Position numbers and translations under genes: made by a program
Origin: Mucilaginibacter empetricola
GTDB lineage: Bacteria; Bacteroidota; Bacteroidia; Sphingobacteriales; Sphingobacteriaceae
Length of the DNA stretch: 64,000 bases
Assembly: GCF_024808665.1 (NCBI RefSeq)
Contig: NZ_JANUBZ010000003.1
Span: forward strand, 124,001 to 188,000
Direction of reading: 5' to 3'
Part shown: positions 18,942 through 27,568 of the stretch, one piece after another
How positions within the stretch are numbered: position 1 is the first letter of the stretch
How the letters are laid out: every line of letters begins with the position of its first letter
The notes under the pieces: model-generated
The model's input: the letters and a program-made list of their open reading frames with translations, nothing else
Told to the model about the DNA's origin: nothing
Databases searched by the model: none

Positions 18942-19241
18942 TTAGCATGATAATGCTAATGTAAAGATTATATCATTACGAAAAAAATTAAAAAGTAAAA
19001 GATTTTAACTTTTACAATATGTTTAATTTTTGATTAAAAACAGATATCGATTTTGCGAAAAACGTATTTTTAATTAATTGATAGTATGGTTGTTATGTTT
19101 GCTTAATTGTCACCTTTAAATTAAATAGGTAATAATTAATATATACTAACTACTCAGGAATATCTGCCCTTGGTAGTAACCTGAGTTTCTTATTTTGAGT
19201 TATTTTTGTCGTTAAAGGCAAAAAATTAGCCAATATTTTTG
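18942..19241. other. AT-rich intergenic stretch
   Basis: This 300-bp gap is very AT-rich and holds no convincing gene, hairpin or repeat. A TATTTTTG box near 19202 resembles the Bacteroidota -7 promoter element on the plus strand but has no plus-strand gene behind it. Confidence 0.5.
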
Positions 19242-19778
19242 CTAAAAAATGCTCTTAAGCCCATCAATAATGCTTTCAAAAAACATGGGAATACTTAAAC
19301 CATGATGGTAGTTGAAATACACAAAAATGGCGAAGATAATAACGGCAAAAATGATGAAGCGTTTAAACATATAAGCTATTAAAAACAGCCCGCAGGGGAT
19401 AGCCAGCAATAATATCCAGCTGATATGAAAGGGCGTCAGCTTATCGTCGTGCTTATAGATATAGTATAAAATGCCGTGGGTGCCGTTATCGTCCTGGTGT
19501 TTGGCGTATATAAAGGTAGATTGATCTATTTTATGGCGATAAAAGGCGGTACCTTTATCAAAATGCATTTCTTCCTGAAATCCATTCACTGTAAAGTTAA
19601 AAACACCGCTTACGTTTTCGCGGATATTACCCAGCGTATCGGTTGCCACAATAGCTACTTCGCCTGCAGCGAAGGGATTTTCTTTTACAACAAAATGATT
19701 AATGGCAACGTTTACCGTATCGGCAAATGCAAATGCAGTGGATAGGGTTAGGCAAAAAAAAAGGAATATTTTTTTCAT
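19242..19778 (-). CDS. Exported membrane protein of unknown function
   Basis: A 178-aa protein with a signal peptide (MKKIFLFFCLTLSTAFAFA, cleavage near residue 19) and a beta-rich ectodomain of about 95 residues. Two adjacent membrane segments (about 118-137 and 139-158) and a short C-terminal stretch follow. I do not recognise a family. The ectodomain faces the periplasm by topology and could sense or carry something, but nothing in the sequence says what. It points toward the adjacent small membrane gene and away from the peptide synthetase gene. Confidence 0.75.
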   Translation of the reverse strand: MKKIFLFFCLTLSTAFAFADTVNVAINHFVVKENPFAAGEVAIVATDTLGNIRENVSGVFNFTVNGFQEEMHFDKGTAFYRHKIDQSTFIYAKHQDDNGTHGILYYIYKHDDKLTPFHISWILLLAIPCGLFLIAYMFKRFIIFAVIIFAIFVYFNYHHGLSIPMFFESIIDGLKSIF

Positions 19779-20024
19779 GATGCAAGATGCTGTTATCTAT
19801 CGATAAAAATAATTATTTTATTAAAAATGATTTACCCTGTGAACATTTGAATGGGTGAATGGTTTAATTTTTGAAAATTTATAGTGGCTGTTAGCAGGCC
19901 GTTACTAAATAATGTTGGCGAAAATTAAACTAATATTATTTTATATATCTAAGCTTTATAAACAATTTGTAGAATTGGACGTAATATTGTTTACCGATCT
20001 GATCTGCAGAATTGAGTATTATTT

Positions 20025-23000
20025 ATGAATGAATTGAGCATTGTTCTTGGCGCTGATCGTCCGGACCTGATAAAAGAAGAGACCCTGCCGCTATTGTTTA
20101 ACCAATCAGCGCAGGAGTTTACTAATAAAACCGCCCTTGTTTTTCACGACCAAAGTCTTACTTATGCCGAATTAGATAGCTGGAGCGACGCTATTGCTTT
20201 GTACCTGCACAAAAAAGGCATTGGCCGCAAGGCCAGTGTTGGGGTTTGGTGGCAGCGCGGGCTCGAGTTGCATGCCATTATTTTAGGTATTGCCAAATCG
20301 GGCGCGGCTTATGTTCCTGTTGACAGGGAAATACCGGCAGAGCGTGTGGAAGTGATTTTACAGGAGGTGGGTGCAGCCGGTTGCTTTAGTATGCAGCGGT
20401 TAAATGTAACCTGTCCGATGCTTAAAATACCAGCCGCTCCAAAACCGGGCGAAGACTTAAAATCACAGATGCGAAGCTTAAAAATAGGCCCAACACCTAA
20501 TGATTGTGCTTATGTGCTGTATACTTCCGGCAGTACCGGTAAGCCAAAAGGAATTCCTATCAGTCATAAGCAAATTTGCCACCTGGTTAGGTCAGAGCAA
20601 ACCATTTTGCAGATTAATGCTACCGATAAAGTTTACCAGGGTTTTTCTGTATCGTTTGATATGTGGTGTGAAGAAACATGGATCAGCTACTTTGCAGGCG
20701 CTACTTTATGGGTGGCTGATAATACAACATCCAAGGCTATTGACGAACTATCAGACACGTTAAAAAAACAGAATATAACTATTTTACACGCCGTGCCCAG
20801 CCTATTAGCGGTTATGGAAGATAGCTTACCATCCTTGCGGTTGGTAAACGCCGGTGGCGAGGCTTGCACACCTCAGGTGCTGGCCAAATGGGCCAAAGAA
20901 GGGATACATTTTTTTAATAGCTATGGCCCCACAGAAACTACCGTAACAGCTACCATGGCGGCTTTAAAGGCTGGCGATGCTATTATTATAGGGCAGCCGT
21001 TGCCTAATTATAATTTGGCTGTTGTTGACGATGCGCTGAACCTGCTCCCAATGGGCGAAGCCGGTGAGCTGGTGATAACCGGCCCGGGTGTGTCATCAGG
21101 ATATGTGAAGTTGCCGCAGCTTACTAAAGAAAAATTTGTTCCGAAGCCAGCTTCACTTACGCAGCTGCCGGGGAGCGTGGTTTACAGAACCGGAGACATT
21201 GCAGTCGTTAATAAAGACGGCAGCGTTGATATGCATGGCCGGCTGGATGACCAGATTAAACTGCGCGGCTATAGAATTGAGTTAGGCGAAATTGAATCAA
21301 AACTGAATGAAATTGCCGGGGTACGATCGGCCGCGGTTGCAGTAAAAAAAGACACTACAGGACAAGAGCATTTGGTTGGTTACGTAGTTACCGAAGGATT
21401 GGCCTATATTGAGGAAAACGTTTTTAGGGCCGAACTTTCAAAAGGTTTGCCATCTTATATGATACCCAGTACCATAATGGTGCTACCCGAAATGCCCCGT
21501 ATGCCAAGCGGTAAAATTAACCGCAAGGCGCTACCGGTACCCGAATCACTGACTTTTGACGAGAATACGACAGCCGAAACGCTTGATTTAAACGCCAGCG
21601 TAGCCGATAGAATATTAGCAGTATTGCATAAAACCTTCCCCAATAGAACAATTGATCCCTCGATGGATTTTTTTACTGATTTGGGCGGCCATTCATTGCT
21701 TGCCGCTGGTTTTGTATCCCAACTGCGCCGGGATGCGGGATTACCCAACGCTTCACTTAAAGATGTTTATATTAACCGGCCGATTAGCAATTTGATAGAT
21801 GTTTGGAGTAAAAGAGCCGAAACCAAACCTAAGCCCAAACGTGTTTTTAATAAAATACCCGTATTACGGCACATAGCCTGCTGGGCAGCACAAACTGTCG
21901 CGCTGATGGTTATATATGGTTTGTTTGCCTTCCAGATATTTATTCCTTACCTGGGCTATTATTATGTTGATCAGGAAACTAGCAATGTACTTTATTCTAT
22001 CTTAACGTCTTTAGCTTTGTTTTCGCTGATACCGCCCATATTTACTGTCTTGTGTGTGGTTACCAAATGGCTGGTCATTGGCAAAATGAAAGCTGGCGAT
22101 TATCCATTATGGGGAACTTATTATTTTAGATGGTGGTTTGTTAAAAATATGCAGCGGCTGTTGCCTGCGCAATTTTTAAATGGTACGCCGCTTTACCCGG
22201 CTTATTTACGTTTGCTGGGGATGAAAATTGCTCCTGATGCACAGATAAGTGATTTCACTTTTGGTGCCGAAGATTTAATTACCATTGGCAGCGATGTAAG
22301 CATCAGCTCGAAGACAAGCCTTAACAATGCTTTTGTAGAAGATGGGATGTTAAAGCTTCGCCCAATAACATTAGGCGATCATGCTTATGTAGGTAGCAGC
22401 TCTATCATCTCGGGCGATAGCTATATGGCCGAGTGGAGCGAAATACAGGATCTGAGCTTTTTGCAGGCTGGTAAAACTATTGCCGCCGGTGAAGTATGGC
22501 AAGGCAGCCCCGCTCAGTTTAAAGAAAAGAAAAACATAGATGACTTGCCGCAGCCGCTGGCGGTATCGACCTATACCCGTAGGAAATATAAAATGATATT
22601 CATTTTGTCCATCATGGTTTTTCCTTTCATCATCCTGCTGCCATTGTTACCAACCATCATCACCATAAATAAATTGGATAATGCCGCGGACGATTATGAT
22701 TTTACCTATATGGTAGGTGCACCTTTACTGGCCCTTGTGTATATTGTTCTTTTTGCTGCAGAAACAGTTTTACTTACCCGACTTTTGCAACGTAATATAA
22801 AACCGGGCAAATATCCCATTTACAGTATGTTTTATGTACGTAAATGGTTTGCCGATCAATTAATGTCGCTTAGCCTTATTGTTTTGCACCCTATTTATGC
22901 TACAGTTTATGTAGCGAGCTTTTTTAGAGCCCTGGGCGCCAAAATTGGCAAGGATACGGAAATATCAACCGCGAGTAGTGTAACCCATCCACTGTTAGAA

Positions 23001-23978
23001 ATTGGAGACGGCGCTTTTGTGGCTGATGCTGTAACTTTAGGCGAGGCCGATGTAAGGGCTCAGCAACTGATACTGGAAAAAACCACTATTGAAAGCAACA
23101 GCTTTGTGGGCAATAGCGCGTTGATACCACAAGGATATCATTTAAATGGTAATATGCTTATCGGCGTGCTGTCAACACCACCTGATCAGGCACAGATGGA
23201 TGCTAATACTGCCAGAGACTGGTTTGGTTCGCCGGCTATTCCTTTACCGAGGAGGCAGGAAAGTAATCCTTTCCCGCCTGAGCTGACTATTCACCCTAAA
23301 TTCGCTAGAAAACTGGCCCGGGGTATTGTTGAGTTTATCCGCATCATACTGCCAGAGAGTGCTATTATTTGCTGCTCTATTCTATTTATAGCTTACGGGC
23401 ATGACCTTGTGGTTGATGAGCCACTATGGAAAATTATTCTGTATTTCCCTTTTTACTATCTGTTCTATATGGGGATACCTGCATTTTTGCTCACTGTGTT
23501 TTTAAAATGGGTATTTATCGGCAAATACAAGCCCAAACAAAGGCCCATGTGGAGCTGGAATGTTTGGCGAAGCGAAGCCATTACATCAACCTACGAAGCT
23601 TTATCCATCCCATTCCTGCTGGAATATTTACAGGGTACGCCATGGTTACCCATTTTTATGCGCCTGCTTGGAGTAAAAATAGGCAAACGGGTATTTCTGA
23701 ATACAACAGATATTACCGAGTTTGATATGGTAACCATTTGCGATGACGCTGCGCTGAATGCCGACTGTGGTCCGCAAACGCATTTGTTTGAAGACAGGGT
23801 AATGAAAGTTGGCTCGGTTAAGATAGGAGCGAGGGCCAGCATTGGCGCAGGCACCATTATTTTATATGATAGTGAATTGGGCGATGATACCAATATTGAA
23901 GCCCTGTCATTAGTAATGAAAGGTGAACGATTATCGCCCGGAACGGACTGGACAGGAAGTCCGGTTAAACCTGCATAG
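20025..23978 (+). CDS. Pls/PosA-type single-module non-ribosomal peptide synthetase with membrane-embedded C-terminal region
   Basis: 1317 aa. An adenylation domain fills residues 20-510: YTSGSTGKPKG, NSYGPTETTVTAT, YRTGDIAV, GRLDDQIKLRGYRIELGEIE, PSGKINRKALP. A carrier domain follows with Ser557 in DLGGHSLL. The C-terminal 700 residues hold six or so membrane helices between three similar soluble segments with hexapeptide (left-handed beta-helix) character. There is no ordinary condensation or thioesterase domain. This is the layout of epsilon-poly-L-lysine synthetase (Pls) and relatives, which join one kind of amino acid repeatedly at the membrane. My hand alignment to GrsA-Phe gives binding-pocket residues D,M,E,H,V,A,S,V,T,K. 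The acidic Glu at position 239 would suit a basic amino acid (inference). The gene stands alone with its own promoter gap. Confidence 0.9.
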   Translation: MNELSIVLGADRPDLIKEETLPLLFNQSAQEFTNKTALVFHDQSLTYAELDSWSDAIALYLHKKGIGRKASVGVWWQRGLELHAIILGIAKSGAAYVPVDREIPAERVEVILQEVGAAGCFSMQRLNVTCPMLKIPAAPKPGEDLKSQMRSLKIGPTPNDCAYVLYTSGSTGKPKGIPISHKQICHLVRSEQTILQINATDKVYQGFSVSFDMWCEETWISYFAGATLWVADNTTSKAIDELSDTLKKQNITILHAVPSLLAVMEDSLPSLRLVNAGGEACTPQVLAKWAKEGIHFFNSYGPTETTVTATMAALKAGDAIIIGQPLPNYNLAVVDDALNLLPMGEAGELVITGPGVSSGYVKLPQLTKEKFVPKPASLTQLPGSVVYRTGDIAVVNKDGSVDMHGRLDDQIKLRGYRIELGEIESKLNEIAGVRSAAVAVKKDTTGQEHLVGYVVTEGLAYIEENVFRAELSKGLPSYMIPSTIMVLPEMPRMPSGKINRKALPVPESLTFDENTTAETLDLNASVADRILAVLHKTFPNRTIDPSMDFFTDLGGHSLLAAGFVSQLRRDAGLPNASLKDVYINRPISNLIDVWSKRAETKPKPKRVFNKIPVLRHIACWAAQTVALMVIYGLFAFQIFIPYLGYYYVDQETSNVLYSILTSLALFSLIPPIFTVLCVVTKWLVIGKMKAGDYPLWGTYYFRWWFVKNMQRLLPAQFLNGTPLYPAYLRLLGMKIAPDAQISDFTFGAEDLITIGSDVSISSKTSLNNAFVEDGMLKLRPITLGDHAYVGSSSIISGDSYMAEWSEIQDLSFLQAGKTIAAGEVWQGSPAQFKEKKNIDDLPQPLAVSTYTRRKYKMIFILSIMVFPFIILLPLLPTIITINKLDNAADDYDFTYMVGAPLLALVYIVLFAAETVLLTRLLQRNIKPGKYPIYSMFYVRKWFADQLMSLSLIVLHPIYATVYVASFFRALGAKIGKDTEISTASSVTHPLLEIGDGAFVADAVTLGEADVRAQQLILEKTTIESNSFVGNSALIPQGYHLNGNMLIGVLSTPPDQAQMDANTARDWFGSPAIPLPRRQESNPFPPELTIHPKFARKLARGIVEFIRIILPESAIICCSILFIAYGHDLVVDEPLWKIILYFPFYYLFYMGIPAFLLTVFLKWVFIGKYKPKQRPMWSWNVWRSEAITSTYEALSIPFLLEYLQGTPWLPIFMRLLGVKIGKRVFLNTTDITEFDMVTICDDAALNADCGPQTHLFEDRVMKVGSVKIGARASIGAGTIILYDSELGDDTNIEALSLVMKGERLSPGTDWTGSPVKPA

Positions 23979-24042
23979 TAAAAAATATTAGCTTAAAAGT
24001 AAAATTAAAATACTGTTTCACAGATAATTGCGATCTTATCTC

Positions 24043-24082
24043 AATAAAATCTATAATTTCTATAGAAATTATAGATTTTATT
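24043..24082. promoter_or_regulatory. Perfect 40-bp palindrome overlapping a promoter
   Basis: The sequence is a gapless palindrome centred on CTATAG, with arms AATAAAATCTATAATTT and their exact complement. It ends two bases before a TACATTTG promoter box, so it covers the -33 region. That is where a repressor or activator dimer would bind. It carries no T-run and no GC stem, so it is unlikely to be a terminator. A sulphur-responsive regulator (for example Rrf2-type) is a guess from the riboswitch that follows. Confidence 0.7.
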
Positions 24083-24084
24083 TC

Positions 24085-24092
24085 TACATTTG
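24085..24092 (+). promoter_or_regulatory. Bacteroidota-type -7 promoter box
   Basis: TACATTTG matches the TAnnTTTG element used by the Bacteroidota primary sigma factor. It sits 25 bp before the riboswitch, so transcription would begin just upstream of the aptamer. The -33 element is replaced by the palindrome. Confidence 0.6.
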
Positions 24093-24117
24093 TCTCAACA
24101 ATCGTTCTTTATACATA

Positions 24118-24296
24118 CTTATCCAGAAAGACTGAGGGAAAGGCCCTTTGAAGTCTTAGCAACCTGTGCTGGTTAAGTCTAAAGTCAGGAGTCGTAAGTC
24201 ACAAGTCAGCCCATGACTAAAGACTTTGGACTAAAGACTTCAGACTCCAAGTAAAAGGTGCTAACTCCTGCTCTGTTCACTCAGAGAAAGATAAAG
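24118..24296 (+). ncRNA. SAM-I (S-box) riboswitch with an insertion in the P3 loop
   Basis: The conserved S-box blocks are present in order. CTTATCCAGAAAGA opens P1 and the kink-turn; GAGGGAAAGGCCCTTTGAAG is P2; TTAGCAACC starts P3; AGGTGCTAACTCCTGC closes the core; AGAAAGATAAAG closes P1. Between the two P3 strands the usual short loop is replaced by about 75 bases of repeats. The aptamer should still fold because the insertion is in a peripheral loop. S-box RNAs control methionine, cysteine and SAM genes. Here the next plus-strand feature is only a tRNA-Cys-like sequence, and the next protein gene is in the opposite direction. Confidence 0.88.
24177..24248. repeat. GTCTAAAGTC-type repeat inserted in the riboswitch loop
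   Basis: Units such as GTCTAAAGTC, GGAGTCGTAAGTC, GACTAAAGACT and GACTTCAGACTCC alternate in both orientations. The left half can pair with the right half to extend P3 as one long hairpin. It resembles a dispersed intergenic repeat that landed in a tolerated loop. Confidence 0.75.
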
Positions 24297-24348
24297 TTAC
24301 CCCTCCTCCGGTCATCCCGATAAGTAAGTGATTAAATAGTTTTTTTAA

Positions 24349-24419
24349 AGTCGCGTGACCGAGAGGATAGGTGGGAGTCTGCAAAACCCTTTACGGCAGT
24401 TCGAATCTGCCCGCGGCGT
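24349..24419 (+). tRNA. Divergent tRNA-Cys-like gene (GCA)
   Basis: This 71-nt sequence has the same length and frame as the tRNA-Cys at 14073-14143. It has anticodon loop CTGCAAA, variable TTAC, T arm GGCAG-TTCGAAT-CTGCC and discriminator U. It differs in the acceptor stem (AGTCGCG/CGCGGCG, with an A-G mismatch at pair 1-72). It also has an A-C mismatch in the anticodon stem. It may be a decayed second copy or a functional but unusual tRNA. It lies 53 bp after the SAM riboswitch on the same strand. Confidence 0.65.
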
Positions 24420-24462
24420 CAAATTTTTCAGTTTACGCTTTTAAATAATCTTCCTTTGATGA

Positions 24463-25308
24463 TTACAAGTAAGACAAACCTTTTAATGAGGATTGTTGAT
24501 AGAAAAATGGTATGAAATTATCTTCTGCTACTTCGCAGCTTACTGCCATGGCGTTAAAAGTAACATCGCCAAAAATATTGGCTATGGCGGTATCAGCAGC
24601 GTCGCGGCCCGATGCTATTTTAACCAGGCCGTTGAGCGGCACCAGGCGGGTAGCATCAAATAGCACCCAATCATTACCAATATAAGCTTCAAAACAGGCA
24701 TGAAAATCAGCCGGTTTTAAATGATAAGCATAGCCGGTAAAATATCTTGCCGGTATGGTCAATGCACGACATAGGGCAATACCCAAATGAGCAAAATCAC
24801 GGCAAACACCAACCTGTTCTGTAACAGTATCGAAAGCTGATGTTTGTGCATTGGTTGATCCGCTGAGATATTGTACGTTTTTGTAAATCCAGTCTGTTAA
24901 CGTAAGCACCTTTTCAAATGGATTTTCGATATGGCCAAACATATGATTGGCCAGGCGGTATAATTTATCCGACTGGCAATAACGGCTTGGATATAAATAA
25001 GGTAATACAGCGCTGTCCATTTGGGCTACCGGAATTTCTTCAACTTCTGCAAAATCCTTTATCTGGCAAAAAGTATCAATAGTGGCGTTATAGTTTATTT
25101 TGACTAACCCGGCTTCTTCAATTTCAAAGCGTATAAGCCTGTTTTCTATTTGGGTTGAAATCAGCTCTTCAACTTTTATATAGGGCTCAATTGAAAATGT
25201 TTCGTTTATAACTGTTTGATGAGGCGTCCGTTGTGCATGGATATTTAAAATAACCGTTCCGGGAGAACCGGCTTTATATTCCATGGCGGTAAAAACGTTG
25301 AATTTCAT
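24463..25308 (-). CDS. Transglutaminase-like cysteine peptidase family protein
   Basis: A cytosolic 281-aa protein with the beta-rich N-terminal domain typical of bacterial transglutaminase-like proteins (about 1-100) and a transglutaminase core. The catalytic triad reads Cys169 (EQVGVCRDFAH), His203 (PADFHACFEAY) and Asp218 (WVLFDATR). Such proteins cleave or cross-link peptide bonds. They recur in the conserved Anbu gene cluster, and the next gene upstream, 99 bp away and co-directional, encodes an Anbu-type protease. So the two probably act together. The other usual members (circularly permuted ATP-grasp and alpha-E proteins) are missing here. Confidence 0.88.
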   Translation of the reverse strand: MKFNVFTAMEYKAGSPGTVILNIHAQRTPHQTVINETFSIEPYIKVEELISTQIENRLIRFEIEEAGLVKINYNATIDTFCQIKDFAEVEEIPVAQMDSAVLPYLYPSRYCQSDKLYRLANHMFGHIENPFEKVLTLTDWIYKNVQYLSGSTNAQTSAFDTVTEQVGVCRDFAHLGIALCRALTIPARYFTGYAYHLKPADFHACFEAYIGNDWVLFDATRLVPLNGLVKIASGRDAADTAIANIFGDVTFNAMAVSCEVAEDNFIPFFYQQSSLKGLSYL

Positions 25309-25407
25309 ATGGTTATAAATGTTGTAAAAGTTTAATTGTTTCGAGTCAACAAATGTTTAAAGCACTTAATTCTGACAGTCTTTAAACCCTTGCAACATTT
25401 AACCAAC

Positions 25408-26127
25408 CTAATCCAGCTTTTTAAAAGTGTCGTCCATCCAATCTTCGGATATATGATCAAGCGCGGCCCTTAATTCTTCATCCCACTGGGTGGATATGTA
25501 TTCCAGGTCCTTTTTTTCGTAACGTTTCTCAATAATATGGAAGCTATCTTTACGATACAGCGCCACATCTATCGGAAAATCAACATTGTTTGAACTTACA
25601 CGGGTCGAATCAAAAGAAAGGAAGCCTGTTTTAAGGGATAGTTTTAAACTGGAGTCTTCGTCCAATATACGGTTTAATATAGCTTTCCCATGTCCCGAAT
25701 TACCGATAATTACATAAGGTGCACCCTGGCCCAGCTCAACCCAGTTACCCTCGGGATAAAGCAAAAATAGTTTATGCTCTTCATCGTCTTTCAGCTGACC
25801 GCCAATTATCGTATTTAAGTCGAATTTAAAGCCAGCCTTTTCTAACGAAGCTTTATCTTCCAGTGCCACTCTTTTTATCTGTTCGCCAAAGGCATTTACG
25901 GCTTTGTAAAGCTTGTTAAATTCTTTGGTTTCCATTAGCTCATTAAAATACACCAAGGCTTTATCTCTAACAGAGCGCAAACCACTGGTCATAATAAAAA
26001 GTGAAAAATGATCTTTTTGTACTATTGTAATCTTCTTTTTAATAGTAGTATCGGTTCCCGAAGTTATGCGGGTATCGGCAATTGCCAGCAAACCCTCTTT
26101 CACTTTTATCCCTAAGCAATAAGTCAT
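25408..26127 (-). CDS. Anbu-type proteasome homologue (peptidase family T1)
   Basis: The 239-aa protein is an Ntn-hydrolase of the Anbu (ancestral beta subunit, bacterial proteasome homologue) family. It begins MTYCLGIKVKEGLLAIADTR, so removal of Met exposes Thr2 as nucleophile without a propeptide, as in Anbu. The conserved ADTR and KKKI region provides the Asp and Lys partners. Later motifs include MTSGLRSVRDKA and the GQGAPYVIIGNSGHGK loop. It assembles into an open ring in characterised members; substrates remain unclear. It is followed in the same direction by the transglutaminase gene, its usual partner. Confidence 0.88.
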   Translation of the reverse strand: MTYCLGIKVKEGLLAIADTRITSGTDTTIKKKITIVQKDHFSLFIMTSGLRSVRDKALVYFNELMETKEFNKLYKAVNAFGEQIKRVALEDKASLEKAGFKFDLNTIIGGQLKDDEEHKLFLLYPEGNWVELGQGAPYVIIGNSGHGKAILNRILDEDSSLKLSLKTGFLSFDSTRVSSNNVDFPIDVALYRKDSFHIIEKRYEKKDLEYISTQWDEELRAALDHISEDWMDDTFKKLD

Positions 26128-26214
26128 TTTATAATAATGGAAGTGTTTATATTTTTGAGGCAGCCAAAATACCTAAATAAAGCAGAAATTGAAATGTTTA
26201 GCTGCTAAGTGTTA

Positions 26215-26961
26215 TTATTTCAAATAATTAACAATGGTTCCAACTACTTCTTTGGTGTAAAAGTTCCACTTTCCTAACACGTCGGCATCCGGCATCAGTT
26301 TTGAAATAGAGAAAACGCCACTGCTCCTCATCGAATTACATGGATAGGGCACTACATCAATACCTGCCTTTTTAAATATACCCAACGACCGCCGCATATG
26401 AAATGCAGAGGTTACTAAAATATAAGGCGACTGTAAATGGCTTTTTTGGAGTAATATTTTGCTGAAAGCAGTATTTTCTATTGTATTACGGCTTTTATTT
26501 TCAATTAAAATGCAGCTATCAGGTATTTTAAATTCAAGCAATTGTGTTTTTACCCAATCGCTTTCCCTAAAACTATCGGCTAACAGGTTACCGTTTCCAC
26601 CCGAAATAAGGATGTGCGATGCCTTGCCCGTAGTAAATAATTTTAAGCCCTGGATGAACCTGTCGGCTGACGAATTAAATACCCCATTTCCCTTATCGTC
26701 GTCGCCGGCAAATCCGCCTAAAACAATTACACAGCTATATTGTCCATTGCCTTTCAGTGGTACCGGTTTAATATCCCAAACGTTTGCAAACTGATCAAAC
26801 AAAAAAGGGTTTGAAAAAATGATGAGCAATATGAATGATGTTAAGAGCAGGCGTTGCTTAAGTTTTGCACGCTTAACGATTAAACCTGCTATTAGAAAAG
26901 CTAAAACCCACGATAGTGGCAGTATGAAAATTAAAAGAAGCTTGGAAAATAAAAAAAACAT
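26215..26961 (-). CDS. YdcF/ElyC family (DUF218) membrane protein
   Basis: A 248-aa protein with two N-terminal membrane helices (about 5-25 and 37-53) and a DUF218 Rossmann-like domain. The family blocks are CVIVLGGFAGDD, ILISGGNG, ENKSRNTIENT and VTSAFHMRRSLGIF. Relatives (ElyC, SanA, YdcF) affect envelope carbohydrate metabolism and vancomycin sensitivity in enteric bacteria; the reaction is not established. It lies upstream of anbu on the same strand with an 87-bp gap, and a functional link is unproven. Confidence 0.88.
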   Translation of the reverse strand: MFFLFSKLLLIFILPLSWVLAFLIAGLIVKRAKLKQRLLLTSFILLIIFSNPFLFDQFANVWDIKPVPLKGNGQYSCVIVLGGFAGDDDKGNGVFNSSADRFIQGLKLFTTGKASHILISGGNGNLLADSFRESDWVKTQLLEFKIPDSCILIENKSRNTIENTAFSKILLQKSHLQSPYILVTSAFHMRRSLGIFKKAGIDVVPYPCNSMRSSGVFSISKLMPDADVLGKWNFYTKEVVGTIVNYLK

Positions 26962-27064
26962 AAATGGGAAATATTTCTGCTAAAATACAATAATGACTAA
27001 TATCCCAATTACCTCTGTCATGGGCCCTGAAGATATTTAATAATCTCTGTTGCGATAGCCAATG

Positions 27065-27526
27065 TTATTCGGGCTCTTTAAAAATATATTCTTCATCCCA
27101 ATCAATTTCAAATGCGGTTAGAAATTTTCTGTATTCGCTAAGAAATGTTTCTTTTTGATGATGAGTTTCCTGATTTTGAATATAGCGTATAACAACGGGT
27201 ACCTGGCTTTTTGCGTATGAAAAAGCACCGTATCCTTCCTGCCAGGCAAATGGTTTTGAGCATAAGTTTTCCGCTTTAATCCACTTACTACTTTCTGTTT
27301 TTACATTTTGTATTAATGAAGAAACGGATTGGTTAGGTCGCATGCCGATGAAAATGTGAATATGATCAGGCATGCTGTTTATTTGAAGCATTTTGTGGCC
27401 ATTTTCCTGAAAGATGCCGGTGATATATTGATGTAATTTTTCTTTCCAATCATTTCCTATCAACGCGGCACGATATTTAACTGCAAATACAAATTGTATA
27501 TGAATTTGTGTATAACTGTTCGCCAT
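27065..27526 (-). mobile_element. IS200/IS605-type Y1 transposase (RAYT-like)
   Basis: A complete 153-aa HUH transposase. The metal-binding HUH pair is in MPDHIHIF, and the catalytic Tyr is in IRYIQNQ, four residues before the usual Gln. FQENGHKMLQINSMPDH and GYGAFSYAKSQ are typical of the TnpA-REP/IS200 branch found in Bacteroidota. It has no TnpB/Fanzor partner. Palindromes with the core GTTCC-N5-GGAAC lie at 27569-27863 just upstream of its start, as expected if it mobilises REP-like hairpins. It appears intact. Confidence 0.88.
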
Positions 27527-27568
27527 TAATTAACTGTGATAGACTGCAATTTATACAAATTCACCAAT

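Noticed and set aside
24043..24082. Palindrome read as a terminator of the peptide synthetase gene
   Set aside because: The stem is almost all A-T, has no distinct T-run, and abuts a promoter box.
24118..24419. T-box-like leader reading the tRNA
   Set aside because: The conserved blocks are those of the SAM-I aptamer, no T-box AGGGTGG-type sequence is present, and T-boxes are rare in this phylum.
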